Shown here in pieces: positions 54,118 through 64,000 of a stretch of 64,000 bases of DNA. How positions within the stretch are numbered: position 1 is the stretch's first letter; the number at the start of each line of letters is the position of its first letter. The DNA comes from Uranotaenia lowii (lineage: Eukaryota; Arthropoda; Insecta; Diptera; Culicidae), in assembly GCF_029784155.1 (NCBI RefSeq), contig NC_073691.1, positions 62,984,822 to 63,048,821 on the forward strand, read 5' to 3'. A program made the translations under genes and the position numbers. The notes beneath the pieces were generated by a model. That model had not been told where the DNA came from and ran no database searches. It saw only the letters and a program-made list of their open reading frames with translations.

Positions 54118-55205
54118 CACGCAGCGAAAAGATTTTTTATTTCAAAGGAAAGTGCCGCAAAAACAGAGGATTTTTTCCTTTGATTTTGGGATAAATAAAA
54201 ATTCCTTTGGTTCAAATGCAATTTTCTTTGTTTCAAAGAATTTTTCTTTTGAAGAATCTTTGAATCTAAATCCTAATCCTTTGAAACAAAAAACAGTTTC
54301 ATTTGATACAAAGTTCTTTTCGTTTGCTACAAGTAACAAAGATTTAGATTTCAAAGCATTTATTCATTTAACCCTTCCCCATTTATTCCAATTGGAAGAA
54401 ATATTTTCTGTTGTTACGAAGTTCCTATTAGGAATTTCAAATAATAAATAGAAAAATATAACATATTTAATTCTTTTTTATTCACGAATTTAAGAAAAAC
54501 ACTGGTTCACTGTATACTTAAATGATCCGATCCTAAATTTTGGTGAAAAATTTTACCAGTCTGGCGTAAAAGCATATCTTCATGGGCTAACTTCCAGAAG
54601 CAAAGTTCCGTTGCTGGCTTTCTTCGCCATCCGACTGGTAGTTACCGCTTAAAATCGGGCCGAAGATAAACAAACCGCAGAATTTGGGGCGGAATCAGCA
54701 GTGGTCCTGTAACAATGCAAGCGCTTATAGAAATTCTTAAATATTCACTTTTTTATTAACGGATACACTTACCATTCTTCATCCTGAATTCTCCTTTAGC
54801 AAACGCTGATCAACTGGTTTAGATTTTTAACACGACCGGTCAACTCTATTCTATTTTTCTGTTTTATTCTTCTTGCTCAATCCTAATAACTCTAAGTTTG
54901 AAGTTTTTATTTAAAGAAATTATTCCTTTCCTTCGAAAGCAGTTTTCTTTGGTTAAAAGAAAATTTACTTTGTTTTGAAAGAAATATGCAATTGAACAAA
55001 TGTCTTTTGAATCAAAGAATTTCTTTAAAATCAAAGTCCAATATTATTCGATTCAAAAAAATTATTCTTTCTTTCAAAAAATATTCACTTGAATCAAAAC
55101 TATAATTCATTGATTCAAAGAAAACAGGAGTTTGATTCCAAAAAATGATTTTTTTGAATCAAAGTCAGTTTTGTTTTGTTTCAAAATCCAAGTTTTCTCT
55201 GCGTG
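54118..55205 (-). mobile_element. CACGCAG-TIR element with a spliced mini-ORF, copy 2
   Basis: Same family as 11756-12822 but inverted. Ends are CACGCAGCGAAAAG and TTTTCTCTGCGTG, with TA outside both. The low-complexity TTTGAAACAAAG-type arms and the central unit are kept: donor, acceptor, AATAAA on the minus strand at 54482-54477. Overall the two copies are clearly diverged, so conservation of the splice signals stands out. Confidence 0.8.
54642..54782 (-). CDS. Putative spliced 24-residue ORF in CACGCAG element copy 2
   Basis: ATG at 54782-54780, exon to 54773, intron 54772-54707 (66 bp, gtaagt...ttacag), exon 54706-54642 ending TAA. The intron phase (G|GA) and the start GP-LLIPP correspond to the ORF at 12176-12346; the stop comes earlier. 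The amino-acid similarity over the first part and shared frame suggest, but do not prove, a translated micro-peptide. A spliced non-coding RNA is equally possible. Confidence 0.3.
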
Positions 55206-55408
55206 TAGTAATTGTTTACGTTTATTGTTATTTAAAGACCAATCAGCGGTTCTGTGCAAAAAGATTAATCATTACTGAATTAGTAGCACTCGAAAACAGC
55301 CCATTAATCGATGTTGATCCTAAGTTGATTGATTGCCTCATTTATCATTTTCGTTATGATAATTGAAATAAGCGGCGATCGCTCACGACCCTTCTCATGC
55401 ATTGTGTG
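55206..55408. other. Short spacer with an exon-like open frame
   Basis: An open frame ending at 55366 reads RLIITELVALENSPLIDVD before its stop. It is GC-richer than its flanks but has no recognised relative. Confidence 0.25.
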
Positions 55409-56347
55409 CACAGCAAAAAATTTCTAAAAGTATACGCAATCTAAAATACGAGTGATCTACTTTTTGACCAGTGTAATTCAAAACTGATGTAATTTTACAC
55501 TCTTTTTGATCTATTTTTGAATCGTTGGTATAAACTGAAATTGTATGATGTATGTTTACACGCCCTGATCTAAAAAATATATCTCAATATAAAATTACAT
55601 CGAAAACAATGTAAAACACGACAGATCCATTGTTTTCCTTTTTTTCGCGGCATAAATTGTTCTGTTTTTATCCGAGATGGTGGTTTATTGTGCGAAAAGA
55701 AAAAAAATCGCTTCCGCAGTTAATTTTGTATTAAAACCGAACCAAATTCTTTCAGAAATGAATTTAAAAAATTGTAGGTTATAGTTATAGACGAAATGAA
55801 AAAAATGCAACTTCAAATTCTCTTTCGATTGCAGGAATTGCAATTTTATAAATGGATAAAAAGCCGAATCAATGTTGAATGTTTCTTATGTTTAGGGGAT
55901 TCCGATTACGATGCTGTTCCGGAAGGATTCAAGAATGCTGCCTGACGCTGATCGGCAAAACATCGCCCTGCTGGGGATCATCGAACACAACCACAATTCC
56001 AGCTGCCAGTGATGGTGGGTGTTTGTTGAGTTTGCAGTGTATCGGCAATATATGTTAAATAAAATGACACATGTGGCATATTTATTCATATACAACACCC
56101 AAAATCTGATTATTTGAGAAAGATTTGTAATATTAACGGTAATATGTTTTGAAATTTATATCATTGTGTATTTTTACACGACGGTTTATGTCATCCGTTT
56201 TCGTTCATTGTTTTCGATGGAAATTTACACGCCTCAAAAATTACATTGTTGAGAAAAATACACCGTGGTAGAATTTTATATCAAAATCGATGTTCCGTTT
56301 TCGTGCATCGTTTTCGATCTAAATTTACACGATTTTTTCTTGCTGTG
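55409..56347 (+). mobile_element. CACAGCAA-TIR element with a small central ORF
   Basis: Ends CACAGCAAAAAATTT and its near-complement AAAAATCG..TTGCTGTG, with subterminal TTTACACG/TCGTTTTCGAT motifs repeated inward on both sides. The centre (about 55780-56000) is GC-richer and holds a 50-codon frame from the ATG at 55796. AATAAA occurs near 56057. The plan (TIR, AT-rich arms, small central gene-like unit) parallels the elements at 11756 and 19862, although the sequences are unrelated. Confidence 0.6.
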
Positions 56348-56575
56348 TGGTTATGATTAATAGGAAGTGTAAACATTATTAGCGCCATATTGTGTGAACG
56401 TGTTAACAGCTGCTTTTCAGCTTTTTTGGAGGGAAGTGATTTAGGTTTCAGTTTCATATCTCCTCCATTGAAGGATGTTGCCATTGAGCAATCAATTTAA
56501 TTCGGAAGATCACAGGCGATCCCTGCGGAAGAGAACCAGTTATTGATTTAGAGCTATTGTGTCGCCAGTCCAGCG

Positions 56576-56750
56576 CTGTAAAATCAGTTGAGCGACAATG
56601 GATTTTTCTCAGAGTAGGTAAGTTAAACCTAACGTCGGAAGTAGTGCGCTGGAATCGTACGGTGACCCGCCATCCAGCGCACTACTTCCGACGTTAGGTT
56701 CAACTTACCTACTCCGAGAAAAATCCATTGTCGCTCAACTGATTTTACAG
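56576..56750. repeat. Near-perfect hairpin, 77-bp arms
   Basis: 56576-56652 and 56674-56750 are reverse complements with two mismatches that I can find, around a 21-bp loop. The arms begin CTGTAAAATCAGTTGAGCG and end GGAAGTAGTGCGCTGG. The arms are much less AT-rich than most of the region. The structure is too long and too perfect for an ordinary pre-miRNA, but suits a hairpin-siRNA precursor or a small foldback element. No TSD seen. Confidence 0.85.
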
Positions 56751-56936
56751 TTTTTCCCTGTAACGACAATATTGGCGGCAACATTTCGTACACATGCCTG
56801 ATATCAACACTGCTGTCAACTTCTGCTTCGGCTCCGTTTACGTTTTTGTACGATAAGAATCTCCCTATGATGCTTTAATTCTATGTTCTATGGAATCGGG
56901 GCTGGTTAAAAAATATTCACGTGTTTAAACAAGTTT

Positions 56937-57188
56937 TCAATAAAAATCCACGATTATGTTTAAACTATTAGCATTACTGGTCAGACGGTAATCGCTCGTC
57001 CACTTGATGGCTTTGATTCGATTCCCATCTTGGTACTGGATGTTGAATGTTAATCTAAAGTTATCCACGTTCAATTGTAACGGAGGCTGATCGTGGTCGG
57101 TGCCACAAATAAAAGAATTAAGATTGCGAAATTGCGAGAGATAATTTTGCGTGTATTGGGCAACATTTTTGTAACTCATCCCTCCCAT
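56937..57188 (-). CDS. Unrecognised 83-residue ORF
   Basis: ATG at 57188 (minus strand), with an in-frame stop upstream, so it can be a self-contained ORF. The protein has mixed composition, including LNSFICGTDHDQPPLQLN and a beta-rich-looking C-terminus ending SLNIIVDFY. It does not look like a transposon protein or low-complexity sequence. I do not recognise the family. A donor-like gtgagt lies upstream near 57215, so it might be an exon of a longer gene. Confidence 0.35.
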   Translation of the reverse strand: MGGMSYKNVAQYTQNYLSQFRNLNSFICGTDHDQPPLQLNVDNFRLTFNIQYQDGNRIKAIKWTSDYRLTSNANSLNIIVDFY

Positions 57189-57229
57189 TATCCCCAAAAT
57201 AGCGTGTACTCACTCTTTTCACAAGCTTC

Positions 57230-58470
57230 CAATGTGCTTCCTCCTCGGCCTAAATTGCTCCCGCCTCGGGAGCGGCGTTTTGCTGTACACGGATGCGGCG
57301 ATCGAAGACAGTCGGTTTCGGCGGCTGATCCACCGATTGCTCTTCGCCTGCTGCGGCGATCAGAATTTGGTCCGACTTGACGGTTGTGCCACAGGATTTC
57401 TGCCGCTGGCGCGGCGGTCACTGGCGAACGGATTCGGCGCCGGAACCACCAAGATCTCCCGCCTCGGTGCGGCTATCTGCTGTGCACGGACTCGGAACTT
57501 GTGCGCCGGATGTCCGCCCCTGATGCGGCGATGGAATTCGGTCCGGATTGTCAGCTGTTCCTCCGGATATTCGCCACCGATGCGGCGACGCGCTACCAAC
57601 GAATTCGGCGGCTGTGCCACCGAGATTTCGCCACGGGTGCGGCGATCTGCTGCCGGCTATTTGCCACTGACGCGGCCCACAGGATATTCGCCACCTATGC
57701 GACGATTGAACGCCCTCGGATTCGGCGGATGTTCGCCCCTGATGAGCCAAGGAACTTCGGTCCGGATTGACCGCGGTACCCCAGGATTCTTTCGCCACTG
57801 GTGCGGCGACGACGAGCGAAACTTGTCGGCGGCTGTGCCACCCAATGCTTGCCCCTGCTGCGGCGATAGAACTTGGTCCTGCTCGGCAGCAGTGCCCCAG
57901 GAATCTTCGCCACCGGCGCGGCGACGAAAGCGAATGAATTTGGCCCTGATTCGCCGGGATTTCTTCGTCACCAGTGCGGCGTCGACGTTGGCCCCTGCCA
58001 CAGCGACGATATTCGCTTCGGTTCGGCTGCAGTACCGCCGGTATTCTTTCGCCACTAGTGCGGCGACGAAAGCGAATGATCCACCAGATGATCCTCGCCT
58101 CGGATGCGGCGATGAAAAGCGATCCTAATCGCACCGATTCGCCGCGATTTTCCACCGGATCGACGATCGATGGCAGGTGAATTCGGCAATCGTCTCCGGG
58201 CTTACTCGCCACTGGTGCGGCGACCTGAAGCGCTTGGTTTCGGCGGAGGTTCCACCGGATTTCACGCCACTGGTGCGGCGTTCGGGATTCTATCAGATCC
58301 GGTCGTTGAATTGCCGGACTTCCACCACGGATGCGGTGATCGGATTCGGCAGACTTGGCGGGATTCTTACCTCACGTTCAGCGATCTGCTGCGCTTGGAT
58401 TCGGCAGACTGAATCACTGAGAATCCGCAACTTAAGCGGCGAATGAACCCGCTCGAATTCGGCTGCTGTT
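57230..58470. repeat. GC-rich degenerate tandem repeat open on both strands
   Basis: A sharp jump in GC content. Units of roughly 70-100 bp repeat TTCGCCACTGGTGCGGCGA and TTCGGCGGCTGTGCCAC-like motifs with much variation. CGCCAC...GTGCGGCG within the unit is itself an inverted repeat. Long frames are open on both strands (plus 57232-58128, minus 58212-57418, and others), which is expected of GC-rich repeats with few stops. None resembles a protein. It may be untranslated or LTR sequence of the Ty3/gypsy element whose pol lies at 61749-64000, but that link is only positional. Confidence 0.6.
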
Positions 58471-59508
58471 TCCCGGAATTCGTCGCCACTGAAGTAGCGA
58501 GACGGAAGTGACCGGAATCTTGAATGCGGCCCTCGTAGCTGTGCAGCCTGTTCCGGTGAAGATGTTGTGCAGCTGGGCTCGCCAGATGAATGGTGGTTGA
58601 TGTGTGGAAGGTGTGGAGGCCACGTGGCGAAGGCTTTACCACCTGCTAGGCCCTGTAGAGTTGGCCAAAAGAAGAAGAATTTGCCAAAAAGGAAAAAAGG
58701 GGTCCTGGGGACAAACCATCTCATTAGTTTTTCCTGCTGGAATTCTTTCGATCTTGCTTGGGTACTTACGGATTTCCGACCCCTTCTCCGTTATCTCGAT
58801 TTTGCAGAACGTGGCTGCGACCCGGACGAGCGCTTGGCTTTAGTATTCTGAGGGGAAAAGGAACTTTTAGTTTCCTCCCACATTCTACTTTTGGAGAGAC
58901 TTACCGGAGACTGTGTGGTCGTTTGGCCTTTCTATTGACCCGTCTCGTTGTCCTGAGCTACTAGCCTAGCCGCTTTTGGTCGGATTTCCAGCCGGGATGC
59001 CTGTTGGAGCAAGATTCTCCTTAATAAGCTGTTTGCTGTGATTCTTTTTTCACTCGCTTACCTCTTGACTCCGTGGAGCACCGAGTTCCCCTTTTTGGGA
59101 CTTTGAAGACGGCCCACACTTTTAACTGGCCACTTTTTAAATTTATTGCGAAACTCTTCGCGCAGCGTCCACCACCTTTTTCACCGGAACTTTGAATGAC
59201 GTCTTGTCAAACTTTTCCGTTGAGATTGCTGCCAACTTTTTCATATCAAAAAGGCAAAACAATGCCCAGTCGGAAATTCCATCCGAATGTGGTCCGATTC
59301 CGTAAGATTTCGGCTCGTCGAGCAGATACTTTCGATGATTGTTTTTCCAGTCAGGGATTTTTCCTGCTTATCCGATGCACGCTAATAAAATGTTGAGGAA
59401 GGATGGGTTCTTATTGAAAAATGTTGCCAGATCGCTAGAATCGTATCAAATTAACAGATTTGTTGTTACAGAAAAAGTCAAATGCAACACAACATTGCTG
59501 CTTTGGTA

Positions 59509-59548
59509 GAATTTTTCATGGATCATGACAAGGATCCATGAAAAATTC
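59509..59548. repeat. Perfect 16-bp inverted repeat
   Basis: GAATTTTTCATGGATC (59509-59524) and its exact complement (59533-59548) around 8 bp. It could be a cruciform, a hairpin in RNA or a rearrangement junction. Confidence 0.75.
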
Positions 59549-60262
59549 ATAATCACGCCACTAGGAATTCGAAGGAGATATGCAAATCGACGGCTGTGCC
59601 GAGAAAACCTCGCACTTATGTCACCCTGCAGTGGTGAGTTTCTTCAAAACTAAAGACGAATCAATAAACTAGATCTCTACGCCAACGAGTCTTGGCAAAA
59701 TCTATAACAAAATCAAAGCCAACGAGTTATGGCAAATGTGTCGATAATTACCAGTATATCTGGCAGAAAGAAACTCCTTCGAATCCTTAAAACAATCCAC
59801 TTAATAACATCCACCTCAGCAGCATACGAAAATCCAAAATCAAATGGTTATTGATAGAGATAATAACCTAGATCTTACAAATAGAACTTAACAAACGAAA
59901 TTTAGGTGGGAACTAAACTGGTTTATACTAAAAGCAACAGAAGTCTAAGGAAAAGAGGGATTTAATCCTCTTAATTACCAAGGGCCCGGAATAGAGGTTA
60001 TACCGCGCCTCCAGATCGCGTTCCTTTTGATATTTCCTTGGCAACCCCCTTGACAACTGTGCATGATCCATTATGTATCATTATATGAGGTTGGTGATTT
60101 GTGGTCAAGTCTGAATCGGACAGTTGAACTGTCGACACCATTTCAGGCGAGGGTAATTGTGGTTCCGCTGCGCGTATTTTGGGGTGTGGCCCGTGGTAGA
60201 TGGTGATCTCATAGCTTGTGGTCTTGACAAAGTTGGTAGATAGCTTTTGAGAATTTCGTCTA

Positions 60263-60486
60263 GATCGGGAAGTCGTAATCGGGAGTTGACATGGTTGGTT
60301 GAAGATGTTCTTGATCGGGAAGTCTTAATCGGGAGTTGACATGGTTGGTTGAAGATAGTCTTGATCGGGAAGTCTTAATCGGGAGTTGTCATGGTTGATT
60401 GAAGATGGTCTTGATCTGGTAGTCTTGATCGGGTAGTCTTGATCGGGTAGTCTTAATCGGGAGGTCTTAGGTCTTAATCGGGAGTT
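60263..60486 (+). repeat. Minisatellite, 50-bp then 14-15-bp units
   Basis: Three 50-bp units start GATCGGGAAGTCTTAATCGG (60263, 60313, 60363) and contain GGAGTTGACATGGTTGG. They are followed by shorter GATCGGGTAGTCTT units. The short unit is the first part of the long one. Confidence 0.85.
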
Positions 60487-61748
60487 CCTTGTGGATGTAC
60501 TTGTTCGGTTTTCTTATTTCTGGGAAGCCTGGTCAGCTATGGTCCTCCGGACTAGGAGAAAGTCAGCAGGAATCTTGCAACCTCTTTCAAGCTACCCTGG
60601 GCGTTGTCCTGATTCGTCCTGTTGATGCTGTGCTGAATAAGCAGGGTTCGTGTTTGCGGGACAAAATCGGATGTTGCTGCTGCTGCGAATGAGCTCCCTC
60701 AGACGGGCCCTTCTTCCGGAGTCGTCGAGCAAAGCAGATGGTTGTGGTGCTGACGATGAACGTGTTTTTCGCATCGGCGATGCTTTTGTTGGCAACCTTG
60801 GGTAGCGGACATAGCTAGACTTGTTACTGTACTCACGAGGAGGTAGATAAGAGATATTGCTCACTGCGTTTTCCAGATGCACGATTTTTCCCGATCGGCC
60901 TAACGGTATTTCCTGCGCTGTTGCGCTTGGTTGACAGGCTTTGGCTGTGGTCATAGCTGAAGGGTTTTTGTATTGATTCGGAGATTTTTGGGGTTGGTGG
61001 ATGATCTCCTGTTTGTGGTAGTAACGACTGGCGTGTTTTGACCTCGTTAGGCTCTTGTTGACTACCTTGGGTAGCGGTCATAGCTGGATTATGGGCGTGT
61101 GGCTTTTGACAGTTGGCGAGAGAGAGTCGATATGGTAGTAGCGGCCGTCATGATGTCTACTCCTCACAACTTCTTCGCATAACTGTATTCTATGGTGCTG
61201 AATCCTCTTCTTGATGTCCTGACAATCCTTTCAATTGCAGCGACGTGGTGTTTGGAGCTGCTGTACTTGACTTTCCGAACATTCCAATATCCCGAACCTG
61301 GATGGGTTCTCTGCGATGGTGTGTAGCGCCTGGCTACGGTGGCTCACCAGTGCTACTATCCCCAGCGCTGCTACGCTGCTTCAAATGACAGGATTGCATT
61401 CCGGACAATGAGTGGCAGCAATCCCACGCAAGGTTGCCAGCCCTCTCCAAATTCTGACGAACTTCCTGGCAGAGTTCTCAGAGTCCATTCAGCCGACGCT
61501 GGTCCCGCGCAAGGACGTTGTCTCCTTCATAAACGCCTACTTCGTTGTGTTCGTCGGTGTCCTAGCGACGAATTAGCATCAGCTGTGCTTCATTGAGTTG
61601 TTCGTATGGAAGAGTTCTGCATAATTCACTCCGAGTTGTTGGGGGCGAGGTTTCAAAGATGATGTTGGTCCTTCAGCCTTCTCCATTTCGTGTTTTGTGC
61701 TCCGAGTGAGCTTGTGGTCTGCGTTGTTGCTTACATAGCTTGAATACC

Positions 61749-64000
61749 TTAGTCTGGTTTGATGTCCTTCACGTGGTAGCGACCTCGCTTTCCGGTGACG
61801 ACATCCTCCAGAGTGTAGAGATTGGCTCCCAGCTTTTCTTTAACGATAGCTGGAATAAATTTGGGGTCCAGTTTCTTGTTGATATGGTCCGCCTTCGAAG
61901 AAAGAACAAACGAGCGGCGCCATACTAGCTCGCCCGGTTGAAAGGACACAGTCCGCTTTTGTAGATCGTAGCGCTTCTTTGTCTTCTCGTGGGTCTTCTT
62001 GATCCGCTGTTGGATGAATTTGTGAATCCTGTTGATCGTGGATAGCCGCATCTCCTGCGCGACCTTTGGATCGTCCGACACGTTTAAGTCCTGCAGAGTG
62101 TAGAGGTCCGTGTGCAACAGAAGTTCCCTGCCGAAGTTGGCGAAGTGCGGGCTGACTCCGGTTGATTCGTGCTTCGCACTGTTGATAGCTGCGGTGATGG
62201 CGGCCAGGTTCTTGTCCCACTCTCGATGATCTTCCTCCAACAACGATCGAACACAAGTGATAAGAACTCTGTTCACTCGCTCGGCGTTGTTGACCTGCGG
62301 TGCGTAGAAAGCGGTCTTCATGTGGATGATGTTGTGACGGCTTAGCAGCGCCCGAAACACCTGCGACTCGAACTGCTTGCCGTTATCTGATAAAATAATC
62401 CTTGGTCTGGAGAACTTGAGGAACACCTTTTCTTCCAAAAACTCGACCATCTTGCTCGAATCAGCGGCTCGCATCGGGTGAGCGATGACGTATTTCGTGA
62501 TCCAGTCGACAATTACTAGCAGCACAGTGTTGCCTTTTTTGGATCTGGTTAACGGTCCGACGAAATCGATAGAAATTAGCTCCCACGGGACCTTCGCTGG
62601 CTTGAGCTTCCCCATCTGCGGCATCATTCTTATGTTGGGCGCTTTACTAGCCTTGCACGTAGTGCATGCTTTGACGTAACGGGCGACGTTGTCCTGCATC
62701 TTCGGCCAGTAATAGTGCTGCTGTAGTTTGTGCCACGTCTTCTGGAAGCCTAGATGCGCTGCTGATGGTGCGTCGTGGTATCGACGAATGAGTTCTGCTC
62801 GGTGGTTTTCCGGAACTACTTTCTTCCATCGATGCGTGATTAAACCAGCCTCATCATTGCAATGACAATTTTTGTAGAGCTCGTTGTTTGCGATACGAAA
62901 GTCGGGATACTTATCGCCTTTCCGTTCCACCTGCTTGACGATGTTCTTGTACCATGGATCATTCTCCTCGGATATCGAAAACACTAGCGAACAGACTACT
63001 CTGGATAGCGCATCTGGTACGGTGTTGCAGCTGCCCTTCCGGTACCTGATTTCGAAGTCGAACGCGTTGAGTCTCAAGAGCCATCTGCTCATCAAAGCTG
63101 TGGGGTTCTTTAAAGTTTTCAGGTAGCTGAGGGCGGAATGGTCACAGTAGACGACGAAACGTACCCCTTCTATATACCCACGAAACTTTTCTATCGCACG
63201 AATAACTGCTAAGCACTCTTTTTCTGTAACTGTGTATTTTCGCTCCGACGAAGATAGCTTCTGGGAAAAATAACTGATCGGGTGTTCTTCTCCCTCGATG
63301 TCCTGCGTCAATACAGCACCAATCGCGACATCGCTAGCGTCGCATGCTATCGAGAACGGTTTTGTATAGTCCGGCATCGCAAGTACTGGAGCGGTAACTA
63401 AAGCTGACTTGAGTTTGAGAAAAGCTTCTTCTGCTGCTGTACTCCATCGAAATTTGATCTTGGCTTTCGTGAGCTCCGTGATTGGTGCGGCGATTCGTGA
63501 GAATTCTGGAATGAAGCGTCGATACCATCCGCATAAGCCTAGGAATCTTTGAACCTCCTTTCGTGTGTTTGGAACTGGAAATTTGACGATGCTCTCCACC
63601 TTTTCCTCGTCGACCCTCCATCCTCCTTCACTGAGAACGTAGCCCAAATATTTTATGCGTTGGCGACAGAACTTGGATTTTTCCGGAGAGATGGTGAGAT
63701 TCGCCTGACGTAGTCTGGTTGCCACTTCTTGAAGAACTGCTACGTGTTCGTCAAACGTTTTGGAGCAGATAATAATGTCGTCCAAATAATGAAAGACGAA
63801 TGGCTCCATGTCCGCGAAAAGATGTGTCATTAGTCTTGCGAGTCCTTGACTTGCCGTACAGATACCAAAAGGAACAACCTTAAATTGGTAGTGACCACGG
63901 GATGGTACAGTGAAAGCTGTTAAGGGTCGTGACTTTTGTTGGAGCGGCATCTGCCAGAAGGCATCCTTCAAGTCAATTGATGATATGTACGAGCATCCTC
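61749..64000 (-). CDS. Ty3/gypsy pol, partial (RT / RNase H / integrase)
   Basis: The open frame enters from the right window edge and ends at 61749, about 750 codons, uninterrupted. Reverse transcriptase: SIDLKDAFWQMPL, VPFGICTASQGLARLM and the catalytic YLDD. RNase H: ACDASDVAIGAVLTQ and [21 protein letters not shown]. Integrase: HHCC zinc motif ending CTTCKASK, SIDFVGPL (Asp), ILSDNGKQFES (Asp) and NNAERVNR (Glu), then a GPY/F-like C-terminus ending GRYHVKDIKPD. Protease and gag must lie beyond the window. It is a different family from the element at 37326-45835. The intact frame means it may be a young copy. Confidence 0.92.
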   Translation of the reverse strand, partial: GCSYISSIDLKDAFWQMPLQQKSRPLTAFTVPSRGHYQFKVVPFGICTASQGLARLMTHLFADMEPFVFHYLDDIIICSKTFDEHVAVLQEVATRLRQANLTISPEKSKFCRQRIKYLGYVLSEGGWRVDEEKVESIVKFPVPNTRKEVQRFLGLCGWYRRFIPEFSRIAAPITELTKAKIKFRWSTAAEEAFLKLKSALVTAPVLAMPDYTKPFSIACDASDVAIGAVLTQDIEGEEHPISYFSQKLSSSERKYTVTEKECLAVIRAIEKFRGYIEGVRFVVYCDHSALSYLKTLKNPTALMSRWLLRLNAFDFEIRYRKGSCNTVPDALSRVVCSLVFSISEENDPWYKNIVKQVERKGDKYPDFRIANNELYKNCHCNDEAGLITHRWKKVVPENHRAELIRRYHDAPSAAHLGFQKTWHKLQQHYYWPKMQDNVARYVKACTTCKASKAPNIRMMPQMGKLKPAKVPWELISIDFVGPLTRSKKGNTVLLVIVDWITKYVIAHPMRAADSSKMVEFLEEKVFLKFSRPRIILSDNGKQFESQVFRALLSRHNIIHMKTAFYAPQVNNAERVNRVLITCVRSLLEEDHREWDKNLAAITAAINSAKHESTGVSPHFANFGRELLLHTDLYTLQDLNVSDDPKVAQEMRLSTINRIHKFIQQRIKKTHEKTKKRYDLQKRTVSFQPGELVWRRSFVLSSKADHINKKLDPKFIPAIVKEKLGANLYTLEDVVTGKRGRYHVKDIKPD

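Larger units (their letters stand above)
58471..61748. other. Non-coding stretch downstream of the Ty3/gypsy pol
   Basis: No complete gene recognised. It probably contains the 3' untranslated part and 3' LTR of the minus-strand element at 61749-64000; AATAAA on the minus strand is at 59147-59142. Without the partner LTR the ends cannot be set. At 60780-61080 a segment with CCTTGGGTAGCGG-CATAGCT is repeated. Several short minus-strand frames (for example 60954-60592) are Ser/Pro/Arg rich, but lack a recognisable domain. Confidence 0.5.

Noticed and set aside
57232..58212. Long plus- and minus-strand ORFs in the GC-rich block
   Set aside because: Open on both strands at once because of GC-rich repeats; no domain and irregular repeat units.
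58471..61748. A 3' LTR for the pol at 61749-64000
   Set aside because: It must exist near here, but the partner LTR lies outside the window, and I could not fix TG/CA ends or a polypurine tract.
1..64000. Endogenous non-retroviral virus sequences or an env gene
   Set aside because: None seen; all retro-like ORFs are non-LTR or Ty3/gypsy retrotransposon proteins without envelope ORFs.

Overview
This 64 kb window is eukaryotic, AT-rich and gene-poor, and is dominated by nested mobile elements. GT-AG introns, a ZAD-C2H2 zinc-finger gene (an arthropod family), jockey/I-type non-LTR elements, Ty3/gypsy elements and a dense set of TIR elements point to an insect. A dipteran, most likely a culicine mosquito, is my best inference, but no species can be fixed from the sequence alone.

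Host genes are few. A complete three-exon ZAD zinc-finger gene lies at 5551-7356 (+). The last exon of an unrecognised gene at 7689-8248 (-) converges on it. An Aurora-B-type kinase in two exons (36693-37003 and 45992-46607, +) has its only intron swollen to about 9 kb by an antisense Ty3/gypsy element. Weaker candidates are a two-exon ORF at 19427-19893 that runs into a transposon, a two-exon unit at 24112-24673, and an 83-residue ORF at 56937-57188 (-).

Mobile elements by position: a 3'-truncated jockey-like element (about 1212-3500, -); a 32-bp-TIR element (4062-4989); a 188-bp satellite (9.42-10.68 kb); a TIR element carrying a spliced mini-ORF (11756-12822), with a second inverted copy at 54118-55205; a full-length I-like non-LTR retrotransposon with two open ORFs and a 10-bp TSD (13005-18376); another TIR element with a spliced mini-ORF and tRNA-like boxes (19862-21103), with a second, interrupted copy at 26457-33207; a 30-bp-TIR element (21858-23028); a non-coding LTR element (26866-32881); a second 188-bp satellite array (33.2-36.4 kb), related to the first but inverted; a full-length Ty3/gypsy element (37326-45835); a hAT-like 2.6 kb element (48081-50704) holding a nested 1 kb foldback element; small MITEs; and a Ty3/gypsy pol truncated by the window end (61749-64000, -).

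The most unusual structures are three. (1) The LTR element 26866-32881 has matching 428-bp LTRs, a 5-bp TSD and a 16-nt tRNA-Ser primer-binding site, but no coding sequence. Its interior is about 4 kb of degenerate ACTCTTT/ACTCTTA heptamers plus six tandem hairpins whose stems vary as G-U wobbles on the inferred transcript strand. (2) A set of TIR elements each carries what looks like a tiny intron-containing, polyadenylated transcription unit; in one family the intron position, phase and poly(A) signal are shared by two diverged copies. (3) A nearly perfect 77-bp-arm hairpin lies at 56576-56750. Boundaries and repeat relations were read by eye; percentages and copy counts are approximate.
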